A stretch of DNA of 64,000 nucleotides from Sisyra terminalis (lineage: Eukaryota > Arthropoda > Insecta > Neuroptera > Sisyridae): positions 8,308,001-8,372,000 of the forward strand of contig OY292278.1 of NCBI GenBank assembly GCA_958496175.1. The letters run 5' to 3'. This document shows, one piece after another, positions 10,501 to 23,700 of this stretch. The notes under the pieces were generated by a model that was not told the origin of the DNA, did no database searches, and saw only the letters and a list, made by a program, of their open reading frames with translations. The position numbers and the translations under genes were made by a program. Each line of letters opens with the position of its first letter. Position 1 is the first letter of the stretch.

Positions 10501-13049
10501 CGATACGTTCTGCAATTACTGAGTTTGGTAGTTCGTAGATCCATCCGAAATATTTGAACATTTCTTCAATTGATAGAAATGTGTACAGTTCCACGTTTTG
10601 GGGCATGTAGCCGATTTTTTTGCCAGGAATTCCAGAATTTTTCGAGCCAGGTGCGCGACCAAAAACATGAACGATTCCAGAGCTGAGCTTTCGTTGGCCT
10701 GTAACACATGCAAGCACTGATGTTTTGCCACATCCTGATGCTCCTAGTAAACTGTATCTGTAAATTATAATGTTTTTTTTAATAAAAATATCTACATGAG
10801 ACTGATTCAAAAAAAATGATGATTTTTTTTTTAATAATATCGAAAATATTGTTGGGAATGATAAAAAAAAATCCGGTGAAAGTTTAAGCTCCTAATATTA
10901 ATATTAAGAAGTGCTGCATCGCAAATTTTGATTTTCCATTTAAATAACATGGGAACAATATTCTCTTGCACTTTGGAATTTTATAGTTCACGTTGGTGAC
11001 AATATTTCGAAATGACTAAGGTATATTCTTGTAGAAAATTGAACGATCTACAAAAAAGGTGGTCGTATAAGTTTTTGATATATTTATTCCTTCAAAAGTA
11101 ATTCGAGGTCAAAGTTGAACTAAAGAGAAATTTTAATATTTTTTCAATTTTTTGACGCAACCATCAATTTTATGAGAAAATTTTATAAGACATTTTTTGT
11201 AGAGCACTTTTTTTCCTATAATTTAATTTATCTCTTTAAAAGTTTTTGATACTTTTCACAGGTCCTAAGTTATTTAATTAAAATAAAAAAAATATTTTTT
11301 ATGTTAAAAATATAATAATTCAGGGAATTTTCAGTTTAATGCAAATAACTTAGGACCTGTGAAAAATATCAAAAACTTTAATAAAAATAAGTTGTAGAAA
11401 AAAAAGTGCTCTACAAAAAATGTCCTATACAATTTTCTCATAAAATTGATGGTTGCGTCAAAAAATTGAAAAATTTTAAAATTTCTCTTTAGTTCAACTT
11501 TTATCTCGAACTCGAATAACTTTTGAAGGAATAAATATATCAAAAACTTGTCCGAGACCTTTTTTGTAGATCGTTCAATTTTCTACAAGAATATACCTTA
11601 GTTATTCCGAAATATTGTCGTCATCAACGTGAGCTATAAAATTCCAAAGTGCAAGAGAATATTGTTCCCATGTTATTTCAATGGAAAATCGAAATTTACG
11701 ATGCGGCACTTCTTAATATTAATATTAAGAGCTTAAACTTTCACAGGATTTTTTTTTGTCATTTCCAACAATATTTTCGATATAATTAAGAAAAATTATG
11801 ATAATTGTTTTGATTCAGTCTAATTTACATAATATTATACCATAAAATAGTATGAATCATTGTTTAAAATTGTAAATAAACCTTGGCTTTGTTTTTATTT
11901 TAATAATAACCATATTTTAGTACCAAAGTTTGTAACGTTTGTATTATAAAATACAAAATTTCTTTACTAGTAAGAGAATCTAATACTTATAAATGGAAAA
12001 ATATTGCAAACCCATAAAATGCAACAATGAAATTGGCATTAAATCTAAGTATAAAATCAATGAATCATCGAAAGATAGCAAAGTAATTTAAAAATGATAA
12101 TTATAGTTTTTATGAGTAAGGAATGCAGTTGTGTAATTATCATCGAAAAGTTATTGTTTCATATTTTTTGATTTATTGCAAAAAGCCTATTATGCAACAT
12201 TAAAATAATTTTTAATTAAAAAAAAAATCTATGGAAAAGTTCTATGATACTTATTTATATTCTCTTTTTTAGAGCTTTATTTTTTTTACAATACGTTCCA
12301 TGGGTTTCCCGATTTCTTCAGGTACCAATAAATTTTATTATAGCACAATTTACCTATCAATTAATCACTTAAAACTCTTAAAAAGGAAAATATTTTTAGT
12401 TTTTAAACTATGGAAGAGAAATATCTATATGATACCTTTAGAAATTGTAAATTTAAATTTTATTGAAACAGTATTAAACATTATGCTCTTGGTCTGAGCT
12501 TTATAAGCTTTGTAGGAGCTTTATCGTTTTTGGAAGATTTAAGACCAAAATATAAATTTTTTTCTTCAAAATCTATACATCCTTTATAAGTGCCTACTAT
12601 TTATATTAAATCGTAGGAAAAGCTAGACATAAACATTTTGCACACTTTTGAATAATGACCTCTGGTCAGTATAATACAACAAAAAGCATTACAAATTTTT
12701 ACCCAAACTTCCTCCAAAATTTAATTTTCCTGTTGTTTGAAAAAAATTAATGCTAAAACTGGCTAAAACCAAATGGTTTAAACTAATTTGTTAATACTAA
12801 CATTTTAACAGATAGTGAATTTTCCGAATTTCATTTGCATAAAAGAAAACTCTTCGTTTTAAATAAATCAACTTACATCGTTCCTTTTTCCACTGTCATG
12901 GAAAAATTTTGCAAAATATTAAACTGCTTTCCATTATGTTTATAACGTAGATATGCATTTCTTACGACCACTGCCTTGGAAATTTCCTCCCCGTTATTGT
13001 GTAGTGAATCTTCTTTATCAACCACTGTATCACTTTCTTGTAACTCCAT
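7501..13049 (-). CDS. Gene B: ABCH-type ABC transporter (ABCG23-like)
   Basis: Exons are 13049-12877, 10757-10241, 10186-9502, 9441-9258 and 8077-7501, all GT-AG with consistent phases, giving 711 aa. I start at the ATG at 13049 because the upstream in-frame stretch (TTG at 13073) is closed by a TGA and has no ATG. The nucleotide-binding domain comes first: Walker A GASGCGKTS (63-71), Q-loop GYMPQ (Gln111), signature LSGGE (162-166), Walker B LLILDEP (182-188), H-loop His220. A polar linker (about 260-305) and an ABC2 membrane domain with six hydrophobic segments follow; the last exon carries the YIWPLEGMP motif. This NBD-first half-transporter layout is that of ABCH proteins, which are thought to dimerise in the plasma membrane and, in studied insects, help export lipids to the cuticle. 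That role is family knowledge, not shown here. Introns 1 and 4 carry foldback MITEs. Length is normal and ATPase motifs are intact. Confidence 0.92.
8203..9207. mobile_element. Foldback MITE, copy 2, in gene B intron 4
   Basis: It begins TAGACTGATTT and ends GAATCAGTCTA, flanked by the perfect 8-bp duplication CTGACCAT at 8195-8202 and 9208-9215. The 1005-bp body is one long imperfect palindrome, with arms of about 480 bp around a centre near 8700. It is non-coding and lies within the intron 9257-8078. Confidence 0.92.
10798..11822. mobile_element. Foldback MITE, copy 3, in gene B intron 1
   Basis: The 1025-bp palindromic element has AGACTGATTC at its left end and a GATTCAGTCTA end on the right. 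The flanking 8-mers ATCTACAT (10790-10797) and ATTTACAT (11823-11830) differ by one base, as expected for an older target duplication. Its left end lies 40 bp from the exon at 10757, so it sits very close to a splice acceptor. Confidence 0.88.
11831..12876. other. Remainder of gene B intron 1
   Basis: This is AT-rich intron sequence. I recognise no gene, RNA or structured repeat in it; short open frames here have no family features. Confidence 0.5.
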
Positions 13050-14728
13050 TGCAATACTGCTTGCACCGTTCAATGATATATTTTTCTTATTGCTTCAGAT
13101 ACCATAAAAACTTTATGGTTCTGATAATATTTAATTACTTGTCTGAATTATGAACATTTGTTTTCGCTGAAAATATAAACAATTCACTTCAAATATTTAA
13201 CTCATTTGAAGAAAATATTTGAGAAATAAGCATAGCCATGTTTTATTTTAATCAATCATTTATTTAATAATAATAATAATAATAATTGTATAATATATAA
13301 TTATTATAACAATATAATATTTCATACATCACGTTTATACCAACAAAAGTATGGGATAATGGCCGCCAAACTATGTGTAATTAATTTTAAGCTTAAATTA
13401 AATTATTTTTTTTCATTTTTTATTATTTGAATGTAAACATGAGTAAGGGGCAGTTGGACACAAAAGGGGGAGGGAGAAGAGTTTTTACAATTTGTTTTCT
13501 TTTTAATAATATTTCTTTCAATTAAATTAAGTTACAGAAAAACATGTACACTTAGCCTAAACACATACAAAAAATACATCTTTTTCAATATTTTCTCTCT
13601 TTAAAATTAATGATTAAATCGAATAAAATGCCAAATATTTATAAGTTTAATTAAAGTAATAATAATAAATCTATTATTGAATTGTTCATGTTGACGAATC
13701 AATTAAAAGATTCACTGGGACGGAAAGTGGAATGATTTCATTATGGGACCAAGGGAATGACTTAAAAATTATAAATTCAAACTGATTTTCGATAAAAACT
13801 TATAATTAAAACTTCAATAATTAAAAACAGTGAAAGTAATACACTTGATCCCATTGGAATTCCATGGTTAATTAAGTACAAATCTCAGGATTTCAAAATA
13901 ATATATTTTTTAAACTTAAAATTCTTGTACACCCAACTAAAACCAAATTTCTATTCTATTTCGAATGTTTTCGTTAAAATCAAAAAGAAAAAAAGGACCT
14001 GCAACTTGGTAATCTAGAAACATTTAGACCGATCCCGAAACTAGTCATTGCATTTTTTGATCTTTTACGACTTTCATTGACCAGAAGTCGTTGAAAAAAT
14101 CAGCCCCAATTGCCTCTAAACATTCAGGTTTCCTCTTTTTCTTTTGAGTTAGCATTTCGTTTAATTATTTTCCTTAAAATCCAATTAATTCTTTAAATCA
14201 ATTAAAAATTAAGTTTGGGCAAGTTCAAATCTTTTGATCGCATCTACGAGTATGTTCATTGTTCATTCTACAATCTAAAAAAGTATTTAAGAAAAATTGG
14301 GTTTGTTATTTAAAATAAAATTTTTATGCCCCCCAAAAAGTAATAAATAATACAAAAAATTGAGCTAAATTTAAAAAAAAAAAAGAAGTGAAAAATGGAC
14401 AAAAATCTACACATTACAAATCTTTTTCCATTCATTTTCCATTTTCTGTCTAAAACAATTTAAAAAAATCTAAAATTCAAGACGGAATTTCATTGATTTA
14501 TATATATATTTTTATAATTTTTAACTTTTTTTAACCGAGGAACTGATTAGATTTGCTTAATTTTTTTCAAAACTGTTAACCTTTAGTTTTGTACGTGATG
14601 ATTGGTTAAAAATTCCGTCATTTAATTTTTTCTTCAAAAAGAATGAATAATAAAATAAAAACAATCCTTAAAAATATAGAACAGTCTGAAAGAGAACATT
14701 TTAAAATCGTTTAAAAGTTATTCTTAGA
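13050..14728. other. Intergenic region between gene A stop and gene B start
   Basis: This 1.7-kb stretch must hold the 3' end of gene A and the promoter and 5' UTR of gene B. It contains a short AAT microsatellite (13267-13286) and several AATAAA-type signals on the minus strand around 13230-13425. I see no convincing coding exon and cannot place a transcription start. Confidence 0.5.
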
Positions 14729-17700
14729 TCAACCACGTTTGAATCGTAAAACGACCATACTGATTGTTAAGAATAACGCAATCCAGACAATTGTTGCAAT
14801 AAATCCGTTATAGACGTCAGGCTCAACAATGGACCATCCTCGAGTTAACATTGATCGCAATGATGTGGTGGCCATCGTTAACGGTAAGCACAGTGAAATG
14901 TAGCGAAGAACAATTGGCATTCCTTCGACCGGCCAAATGACACCACTAAGCAGTAAAGTTGGATAGAAACTTCCCAGTGCTAGTTGGATGGCATTTCGTT
15001 CCAATTCGCAAATGGCTGATATAACAAATCCGAAACACATTCCACACAATCCTTGCAAAATGGTCAGAAGAATGACAAAACCAATGTCGCCTTTGCATTC
15101 CACGCCGAACACCAAAATCATGAAGATCAACACCAACGCGGTTTGGCCACACATTACTACGAATTGGGTGATGACGTGGGAGAATAAAATTTCACCAGGA
15201 GTCACACCTTAAAAGGGAAAAATAAATATCAAAATCAATCAATGTTCAAAGCCTCATCAATTATGAATTATAACTAGAAAATAATTTTCCTTTGAAACAC
15301 GAAAATTCAAATAATCTTTTCAGGGTGAAAAAATAAGGAATGTTGATTATTTTCCACTACTATTTGGTGACAAATTTTAAAAGCTTTCTAATAGTTACTT
15401 GATTCCATATTTAGTATTTTTCCATTCAGAGAAAATCGAGGAAAACCTTTTACACTGTAAATTTGCACAGAATTTCATCATTACAAACAGAAACTAAAAT
15501 TTTTTTTATAGAAGTTTCTTCCTTTTTATTTAAATAATTGATCAGGCAAAAAACACCCCAACAACTTCAATAATTTTCCGGAAAATAGAAAGAAACTTCG
15601 TCTGGATCGATGAATATTTTGTTGCATTTCTTAAAGCAGTTTCTGGACAATCAAGAACATAGAACCATCTAATTAAATATCTACATTTTGAAAAGGAATC
15701 TCAAGAAATTAGCTACGATTATATTGGCCGGAAAGTCCGGGAAAACAGTTTTCAAGTACCTGAAACTTATATTCAGTCACGTATCAACATTTTGAGTATT
15801 TTCAAGTAACTTTTTAGCATTCACAAAATAAAGCTTATCTTTTTTAACAAAATCAATCAATGTTCAAAGCTTCATTAATTCAAATAATCAAATTTATAGA
15901 ATTATAACTAGAAAAGAATTTTCCATTGAAATACGAAAACTCAAATAATCTTTTTAGGGGGAAAAATAAGGACTGTTGATTGTTTTCCACTATTACTTGG
16001 TATAAAATTTTTAAAGTTTTATTAAAGCTTTCAAATCGTTATTTGAATTCGTATTTAATAATTTTCCGCTCATAGAAAATCGAGGAAAACCTTTTGCACT
16101 GTAAATTTCTACGAAATTTCATCATTACGAACGGAAACAATTTTTTTTATGGAAGTTTCTTCCTCTTTATTTAAATAATTGTTTAGGCAAGAAACATCCC
16201 AGCAACTTCAATAATTTTCCGGAAAATAGAAAGAAACTTCGTCTGGATCGATAAATATTTTGTTGCATTTCTTAAAGCAGTTTCTGGACAATCAAGAATA
16301 TAGAACTATCTAATTAAATATCTACACTTTGAAAAGGAATCTCAAGAAATTAGCTACGATTATATTGGCCGGAAAGTCCGGGAAAACAAGTTTTGAAGTA
16401 CCTGAATCTTATATTCAGTATCAACGTTTTGAGCTTATTTCAAGTAATTTATTAGCATTCACAGAATATAGCTTATATTTTTTAATAATCGGAAAATTGA
16501 GGAAAATGCATTGTACTGATAGTAGAAATTAGGGAAAAACTATGATTCTTCCGGCACCATGATTTAACGACGGATTCTTATAGATCTCGATGAACTAAAC
16601 GGAAATGAAGAATAATTTTTTTCGATATCTTGCATAGCTTATGAAATATCGATACTTAAAAACTGTAGTATTCCCGAAATTAGTAATAATAGATGATAAA
16701 ATTCAGATCTCAGCTTTTATTTTTTTAAATAAGAAGACAATTCAGGTTGTTTAAGATCGGTTTTTTTTATTTAATATTTTTACTATTCAGTTAGCTACGT
16801 TTCGTTACGTATCGAAACTTCATCAGGCTTCTTGAATCACAAAAAAATATAATAGTTTCAATTTAAATTCAATAAATATTTTTTTTTATGAATCAAGAAG
16901 CCTGATGAAGTTACGATACGTAACGAAACGTAGCTAATTGAATAGTAAAAATATTAAATAAAAAAACCGATCTTAAACAACCTGAATTGTTTTCTTATTA
17001 GTAATAATATGGTTTAAAAAAATTTATCAACAACTTGAAGAATTTTTATCTTATGTACTTTAAAAACTTTCTCAGTTGTTGTCTAGAGTCAAAAATACCG
17101 TTTTGTTGGATTGACCGCTATTCTATTATCTCTACAAAACCGATAAACCACAATTTTTAAATAAAACTGATCTATTTTTGGGTAAAAATATGTTTATCTA
17201 TAATTTATTCCAAAATTAAATTCAGTAACACTAACCTGCAACCCATGATCGATCCAGCAATCCTTCCGTTCGCTCAATAATCAACGCCGAAGAAGTTAAA
17301 GCGACAGCCAAGAAGAATACAATTCTAAAAGAAAAAAAATCAAATCATTACTTAAACAAATATAAAGAAAAGTTGGATTCTCACGTTAAGATAACACCAG
17401 GAGCTACGAAATCCGTGAAAGAGGGATCATTAGATCCATAAATTGGTTCTTTGAATTGAATTGGAACGTCAGCTAATTTTGGATTTTGGTCACATGTGCT
17501 AAGTAAATCTTTCGCGAATTCTCGATACGCGTATTGCAGATCTCGGTTTAACATGAGACCAATTTGCTGATCTAAAAGAAAAAGAGGATTAGTGATGAAT
17601 TGTTAAGGATATTTTCGAAGAGCATACTTGACATATCGAGCCAGACACGAATTTCGGATTGATCCAGAGTTTCTTCATCGGCATCCCGTCCCAAAACCAT

Positions 17701-20700
17701 TCGAGCAACCAGAGCATCCGTGAAGTTTTCCGTAAAATACAGAGCACCCCACGCATTCCCGTCCTGCACAGCATTGAGAGCCGACTGCGGATCTGGATAG
17801 AACTCTTTATTTATCGTTGCGTTTTTCAGATGCCTTAAATAGCGACAACTCAGATTCGTAAAACTGCATCCCTCAGCAATATGACAATCTTCCATTCCGC
17901 GATCGGTATAGTTCATTTCGTGGTTCACAATAGCTAGTCTGAGTCCGGTCGGGTCCCGACCAATTGCCAAACAGAAGAGAATTACCTGCATCACGGGCAA
18001 AGCGAAAATAAACAACATTACACCTACATTACGCCACATTCGTAGGAAATTTTTGACTAGCAACGCTTTAAGTTTGCCCCGTGATGTCAATTTGAAACAG
18101 TCATCGCAAGAACCTCCGCAATCATCACAATCTAATGGCATATCGGGTTTAGCACTGGGTGCCATTGTAGCTTTTCCATTTTGCTATAAGCACAAAGAAA
18201 ATGATCAAAAAAGAGTTGGTTTTATTAAGTTAATATACTTACATCTAAATGACCGTTGGATTCGTGAATCAAAACTTCTTTACTTTGATGGAAATTTAAA
18301 CCGACAACACCACTTTCTTGTGACGCGTACACTGGATCATCTTTTCTGCCCCAATTCAACGAGGCTAAACTAATATTATTGCTGATGTTCAATTCGGTAA
18401 CGTTATTAGTTTGTCCTTGTTTTCGTGATAATTTTAAAAATACTTCTTCTAACGACAAACAGTTATACATTGTTAGCAAAACGTGTGGAGATTCTTCGGC
18501 TAGCAAGTGACCGCTACGCATAAGACCAATCTACAAAGAAAAATGTTTTACCAAAATTTATAAAAATTTCAGTCCAAAAAACTTACAGCATGAGCTTGTC
18601 GGGCCTCTTCGATATAATGTGTGGTAATAATAACAGTTTTATTTCCATCTTTCGTAATTTGGACCAAATGATTCCAGATACTTTGACGTAAAAGAGGATC
18701 TACGCCTACAGTTGGCTCATCAAGAATTAACAACTCTGGATCGTGCATTAAAGCAACTGCGAAAGAAACACGTCGTTGTTGACCACCACTAAAAGAAAAT
18801 GTCAAAATTATAGTCTTTAAATGTGGAAAACTTTTAAAGAAAATACCTTAAATTTTTCACTAATCGGTTCTGACTTGGCAAATCGAGAAAGTTTAACAAA
18901 AATTGTAAGCGTTCGTTGATTTCAGACGTGTCCATTCCAAAAATCCATCCAAAGTACATCATTGTCTCTTTTATGGAAAATTCCCCATACAAGGCGATTT
19001 CTTGAGGCATGTAACCAACACGTTTTCCAGGTACACCCGAACCCTTCGTGCCTGGTTTTCCACCCAAAACCCATATTTCACCAGTGTTCAATCGTCGTCG
19101 GCCCACAATACAGGACAACAATGTTGTTTTACCACATCCAGAAGCACCCAACAATCCGTAACTGCAACAAATAGAGAAAATATAAACAACAAAATAAAAA
19201 TAAATTTAAACTGTAAACTTTATATTTTAACAGTTGGAAGTTATTAACAGTTTGTTTAAACTAAACAAAAAAATAAACAATTTTAATGTTTATGTCCTAC
19301 ATTATAAATGAAAAGGATTATCCCAGGAACTGTATCAGATTTTGTGGTATTTTTATCAACTGATTGCTGAACATTTTACTGACGATGTTACATTGTTATT
19401 GAAAACCAGGATAAAATAATACATCACTAAATAAATTTCCAGAATTTTCTTGAAAAAATTTGGCATTACCTAACAAAATTTCCCTACTTTGTAAGTTCTT
19501 TGATTGAGCTACGAAAACTATCCAAATGTCTACAATAATCAATTTCTCTACAAACAATAAAGGCCATGTGAAAACCTTTTTGGTTCAACTTTCGTATAAG
19601 GGTTTAGAACAAGATCTAATTTTCATTAATCAGGGGCAAAGATCTGCTTAAATTCTTGAAGTTCTACGCATAATATTTAATCTCTAAGATCAATTTTTTT
19701 GTGGTTGTTGCATTATGTTTTGTTGAACAATCGAAAAATATTCTCGACTTATATTTTTTTAAATTAAACTGAACTATAAACATAACTTGATATGACGCCA
19801 AAGAATAAAAGCAACAATGTAAATAGACTCGAAGAAATTGTGTATGTATACAGAAAGTTGTAATAGTGAAACTGGTTGATCTTCTTAGACCTGATTTCCA
19901 GGTGATTAGTAATAAAAAAAATCACTGAGTTCATAAATGAATAACAACCATAACTATTCAAGTAAAATTGCAAATAAAATATAACACTCAATGAAACATT
20001 GTAAACCAGTTTGCAGAATCGATGGTTTCAGTTGCATTACGTTATTGCAATATCTTTGCAAAAAAGATCAAAAAATATTTGTTTACCAAAAATAATTGTG
20101 AAAATAATGTTTTAACAAAATCAAGAAGAGTAATACATACTCAAAAAATACCACAAAAAATCCTTTAGAAAATAGTGACGAATAATATGGCATTGATTTT
20201 TCATCTAGATATCACAAGGATACTATGTACATCTAGAATACCACTAGAAGTAAATTTGATGCAATTTTTTGCACTTTATGTCTACATATAAGAACCGAAT
20301 ATAGAACTAAAATTTAATTATTGAGGGAACTCAGCAGGTCGAGGCAAATAAGTTCTTTAAAAATGTAGGCAAAGAATTGAAATTGGAAAGGACCCACAGT
20401 ATAAAAAGTGTTGAAAACCAATATAATGATTACCAAATGAAAATTATAAATATACAAAAATGCAACCGCCAAAAAGAACAAACAATTCTAACAAAGAAAC
20501 AGCGACAATAAAGTTTGATATATAAAATTAACAAAGAATTATAGAAATCGGCAAAGTCTTCGAAAAGAATATTTAAATAATAAATCAGTTTGCTTTTTAA
20601 ATTTGATTGTTGTTTTCGAATATTTGAAATTGTGATTATTGAATTCATTATTTGAATTTTCTGAATACAACTGGGTACTTCTTTATGAAGGTTGAAGAGT

Positions 20701-23700
20701 AAAAGTGACCTATTATTTAGATTTTTTTTTGTTGGTCCTGCGTAATAATTTTAAACCTTTTTCGAATTTTGGGAGTTAATTTATTTTGATTTACAAACCA
20801 GTACTTCTCTGTATAGAGAATGAAAGGTAAAAGTTATAGATTTTTATATTTTTTCTTTGTAGTTCAAAGGCAAATCCTAGTCTACCAAACTTCAATCTTC
20901 TGGAAGGATTCGATGACGATGATGAAGTGGAAAAGTCGACGTATTTCAGGTATTAATAAAATTCATTATATAAAAGTTAGATAAATTAAACTGTGAATAT
21001 TTGATAAGCTATAATTTCCTCGTATCCTAAAAATTTGAACTCTCGACGTTATAAAAGAAAATAAGATTTTTTTTTTCGAGAAAAAGCTATGTAGTGTCCA
21101 CGTTAGTTTCTTTTGAGGGGGCCCTAGTGGGTTTCCAAATTTTCCAAACAATGTAAGTATCCGATAGAGTTACCAATTCTAAACTTCAGAAAGTCTGGAT
21201 ATCTTATGCCTTAATCCGGAGAGATGCATTTAATAAAAAGAAGAAGATATATTTACAAGAAAAAGTGTTCAAAATAAAAACAAAAAATCCTTTTTTTTTG
21301 TATAAATTCGAGTCTGGAGAAAGCTTAATTTTTCAGGAGTCTCCGGACTAAAACTGGAGAGTTGGTAACCCTAGGATCCGACCAAACTTTCGGTTTCGGC
21401 AAACAAACAAGTCAAGCCGAAACTACGACCAAAACCGAAACTAAATTTGTGAGATGAAAATGTTGAAAAATTATGGTTTCTCAGTTATAATATTAGATTC
21501 TTCAATTACGAATACTAATAGTTATCAGTTCAGTATAATTAAATTTTAATCCATAACTGTTGCTTCATGAAGTTCTTTAATCTTTTTTTTTTTAGTTCGA
21601 AAGATAGCGGACCAAAGATTAGAAGAAATTATTTCAATTTTACAATGTAAGAAAGGGGATTTTCTACTTTATGTACCAAAACATATAAGGTAAAAATTAA
21701 TTTTGTTTTGTATTTTTTTTAAATATATATTAATCATAACTAATATTTAAAAGTTGGAGTATTTCTTTCAAATCAACCCCTTATTTTTAAGAAACATATA
21801 TAGTTGAATTAAAAATGAATTTTACGGAAGTTTCGGCTGAAACCTAGACCTTTCAGCCATTGTATTATTCATAAAACTATTTTCAGTAGAATATATCAAT
21901 TGAAACCAAGTCCTAGAAAAAATTTAGAATAAAGAAAAATTGTATTAGATTTTCATTGGTGGTCCTTTATAAGCAAGGCACGTATGAGCACAATAAACCA
22001 TTAATGTTTATATCAACCTACCACGAAGAAAAAAATATTAACTTAATTTACAAATCGAAACAGTTTATTTCTTAAATCTCCATGTACGCATCAATAAATT
22101 AGCAATTAATTCTATTAATAACTTCTTAATGGTTCATGTCTGAAAAATGATTCTTTTAACCTTGATGACACCGGAGCTAGAAGCACGTAAATTACTGACC
22201 ACCCGGAGCTATAACAATGAACTTCCCTCAAACTGTAATATTAGAAAAACAGTGATACGCAGTACCCCCATCGACGAAATAAAAACAATGGGATATTAAC
22301 AAGCACTGGCAGAATATTAATTGAACTTTAAATCGATAAATTATTGGCAAGCTTGGTTAAAAATAGTAGTGTGCAAATTAATTGGTCGTAAATATGGGTA
22401 TGGTGTCAATAGGTTTGCATTCCTTCAGGTGTTGTTTATTTATTTGTGATCCTTCTCCCATGGTTGAAGGCAATTTTTAGTCAGGTGTATAATTTGAAAT
22501 GAATTTTATTGGCGTTTTATGGTAATTATCGGTGGGTTTATTTTTAGACAGATATGTTCGTATGTTAAATTTCAATTTCCTAAAGATTATTTAACAGTAA
22601 TTATGTTGGTAGTTGGTTTCAGATTGGAAATAATTATGCTCGCAATCTGTCGCTTTGTGTAAGTCTTTCTTTTTCACAATATTTTATAATTAGTTTTCAT
22701 GTAAGAGAGAAAGTCTGGCCAGTTTATAATGCATCGATTGCTCAACACTCGACATCTCCTCAGGATGAGAGAAGTTTCATTTTCAATAAATATAGGAAGT
22801 GGGCAAGACAAATATTTCACATATGATCGTAAACGCTTGCCCCCCATTGCCCATCCACCGTTCACATGCCTGCCCCCCTTTGCTTTGTCGGCCGCGAAAC
22901 GAAACTTTTGCCGATTAAGAATGAGAAATGGTTGATTATATAACGGCCGTTGAGAGAAGGTCTCGTGTCAGATTTCGAATATTACCATTTCATATTAAAT
23001 TATCTTCTTTCTGGTACAAAAAGTAAGAAAAATGATATAACACACGTTCGAAGAGAAAGGCCATAATCGTTTTTGATCTCAACTAATTTGATTATTACGC
23101 TGAGAAAGTTTTCGCCCGACTACGCGAAACGGAGGGTTACAATTTTCATTCTCGGTTTCAATCTATCGAAAAATGAATTTCCGTCCTCCATATTGACATA
23201 ATGTTAATTGTTACATTTTATGGCTTTCGCTTTCAATATTATTATTCAACGTATTTCTTCTTTTACAGGTTTCAGAAGAGATTGATTCCTCATCGATAAC
23301 GAGGGATGAAAGTTTAACCATTCTTTTACTTAAGCGGAAGTGGAAAGCATTTTTTTTGTTCAAGTAGTAATGAATCGATGAGTTAGTGATCCATCGTATA
23401 GTAGTTACGGAGATTGGCAAGTTGCTTGGCAATCGAAATACGTATCTCGACAATACGTCAGTAATTCATTTGTTCAAATTTATGTTTAAAGTTTACTTCT
23501 GTAAATTATATTTCCTAAGTAAAACTACAATAAATGTATAAATATCAAACGATAAAAAACTATTGAAAGTCGAATCTTGAAACTAATTCTAAAAAGCGAT
23601 AAATTGAACCACTTTTTGACACTTTTATCTCACAAAAATGGTTTCAAAAACACCCTATGCTGAGGTCAAAAGTTTTAGGATAATTTGTTAACTAGTTTTT

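Larger units (their letters stand above)
16728..16999. repeat. Palindromic repeat with hammerhead-like motif in each arm (family a)
   Basis: The left arm begins AATAAGAAGACAATTCAGG and the right arm ends with its near complement. The arms are about 110 bp around a roughly 45-bp AT-rich centre. A related, partly decayed copy lies at 35290-35510. It is in gene A intron 8, so the gene A pre-mRNA could form this hairpin. Confidence 0.85.

Noticed and set aside
13050..13073. Upstream in-frame TTG extension of gene B
   Set aside because: It begins with a non-ATG codon and is closed by an in-frame TGA. The ATG at 13049 is the first usable start.
15208..17235. Possible extra coding exons in gene A intron 8
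   Set aside because: The flanking exons join in phase and align without gap to genes B and C, so no extra exon is needed.
22729..22935. 68-codon frame in the GC-richer island
   Set aside because: No family motif, and no splice sites in agreement with neighbouring blocks; treated as non-coding.
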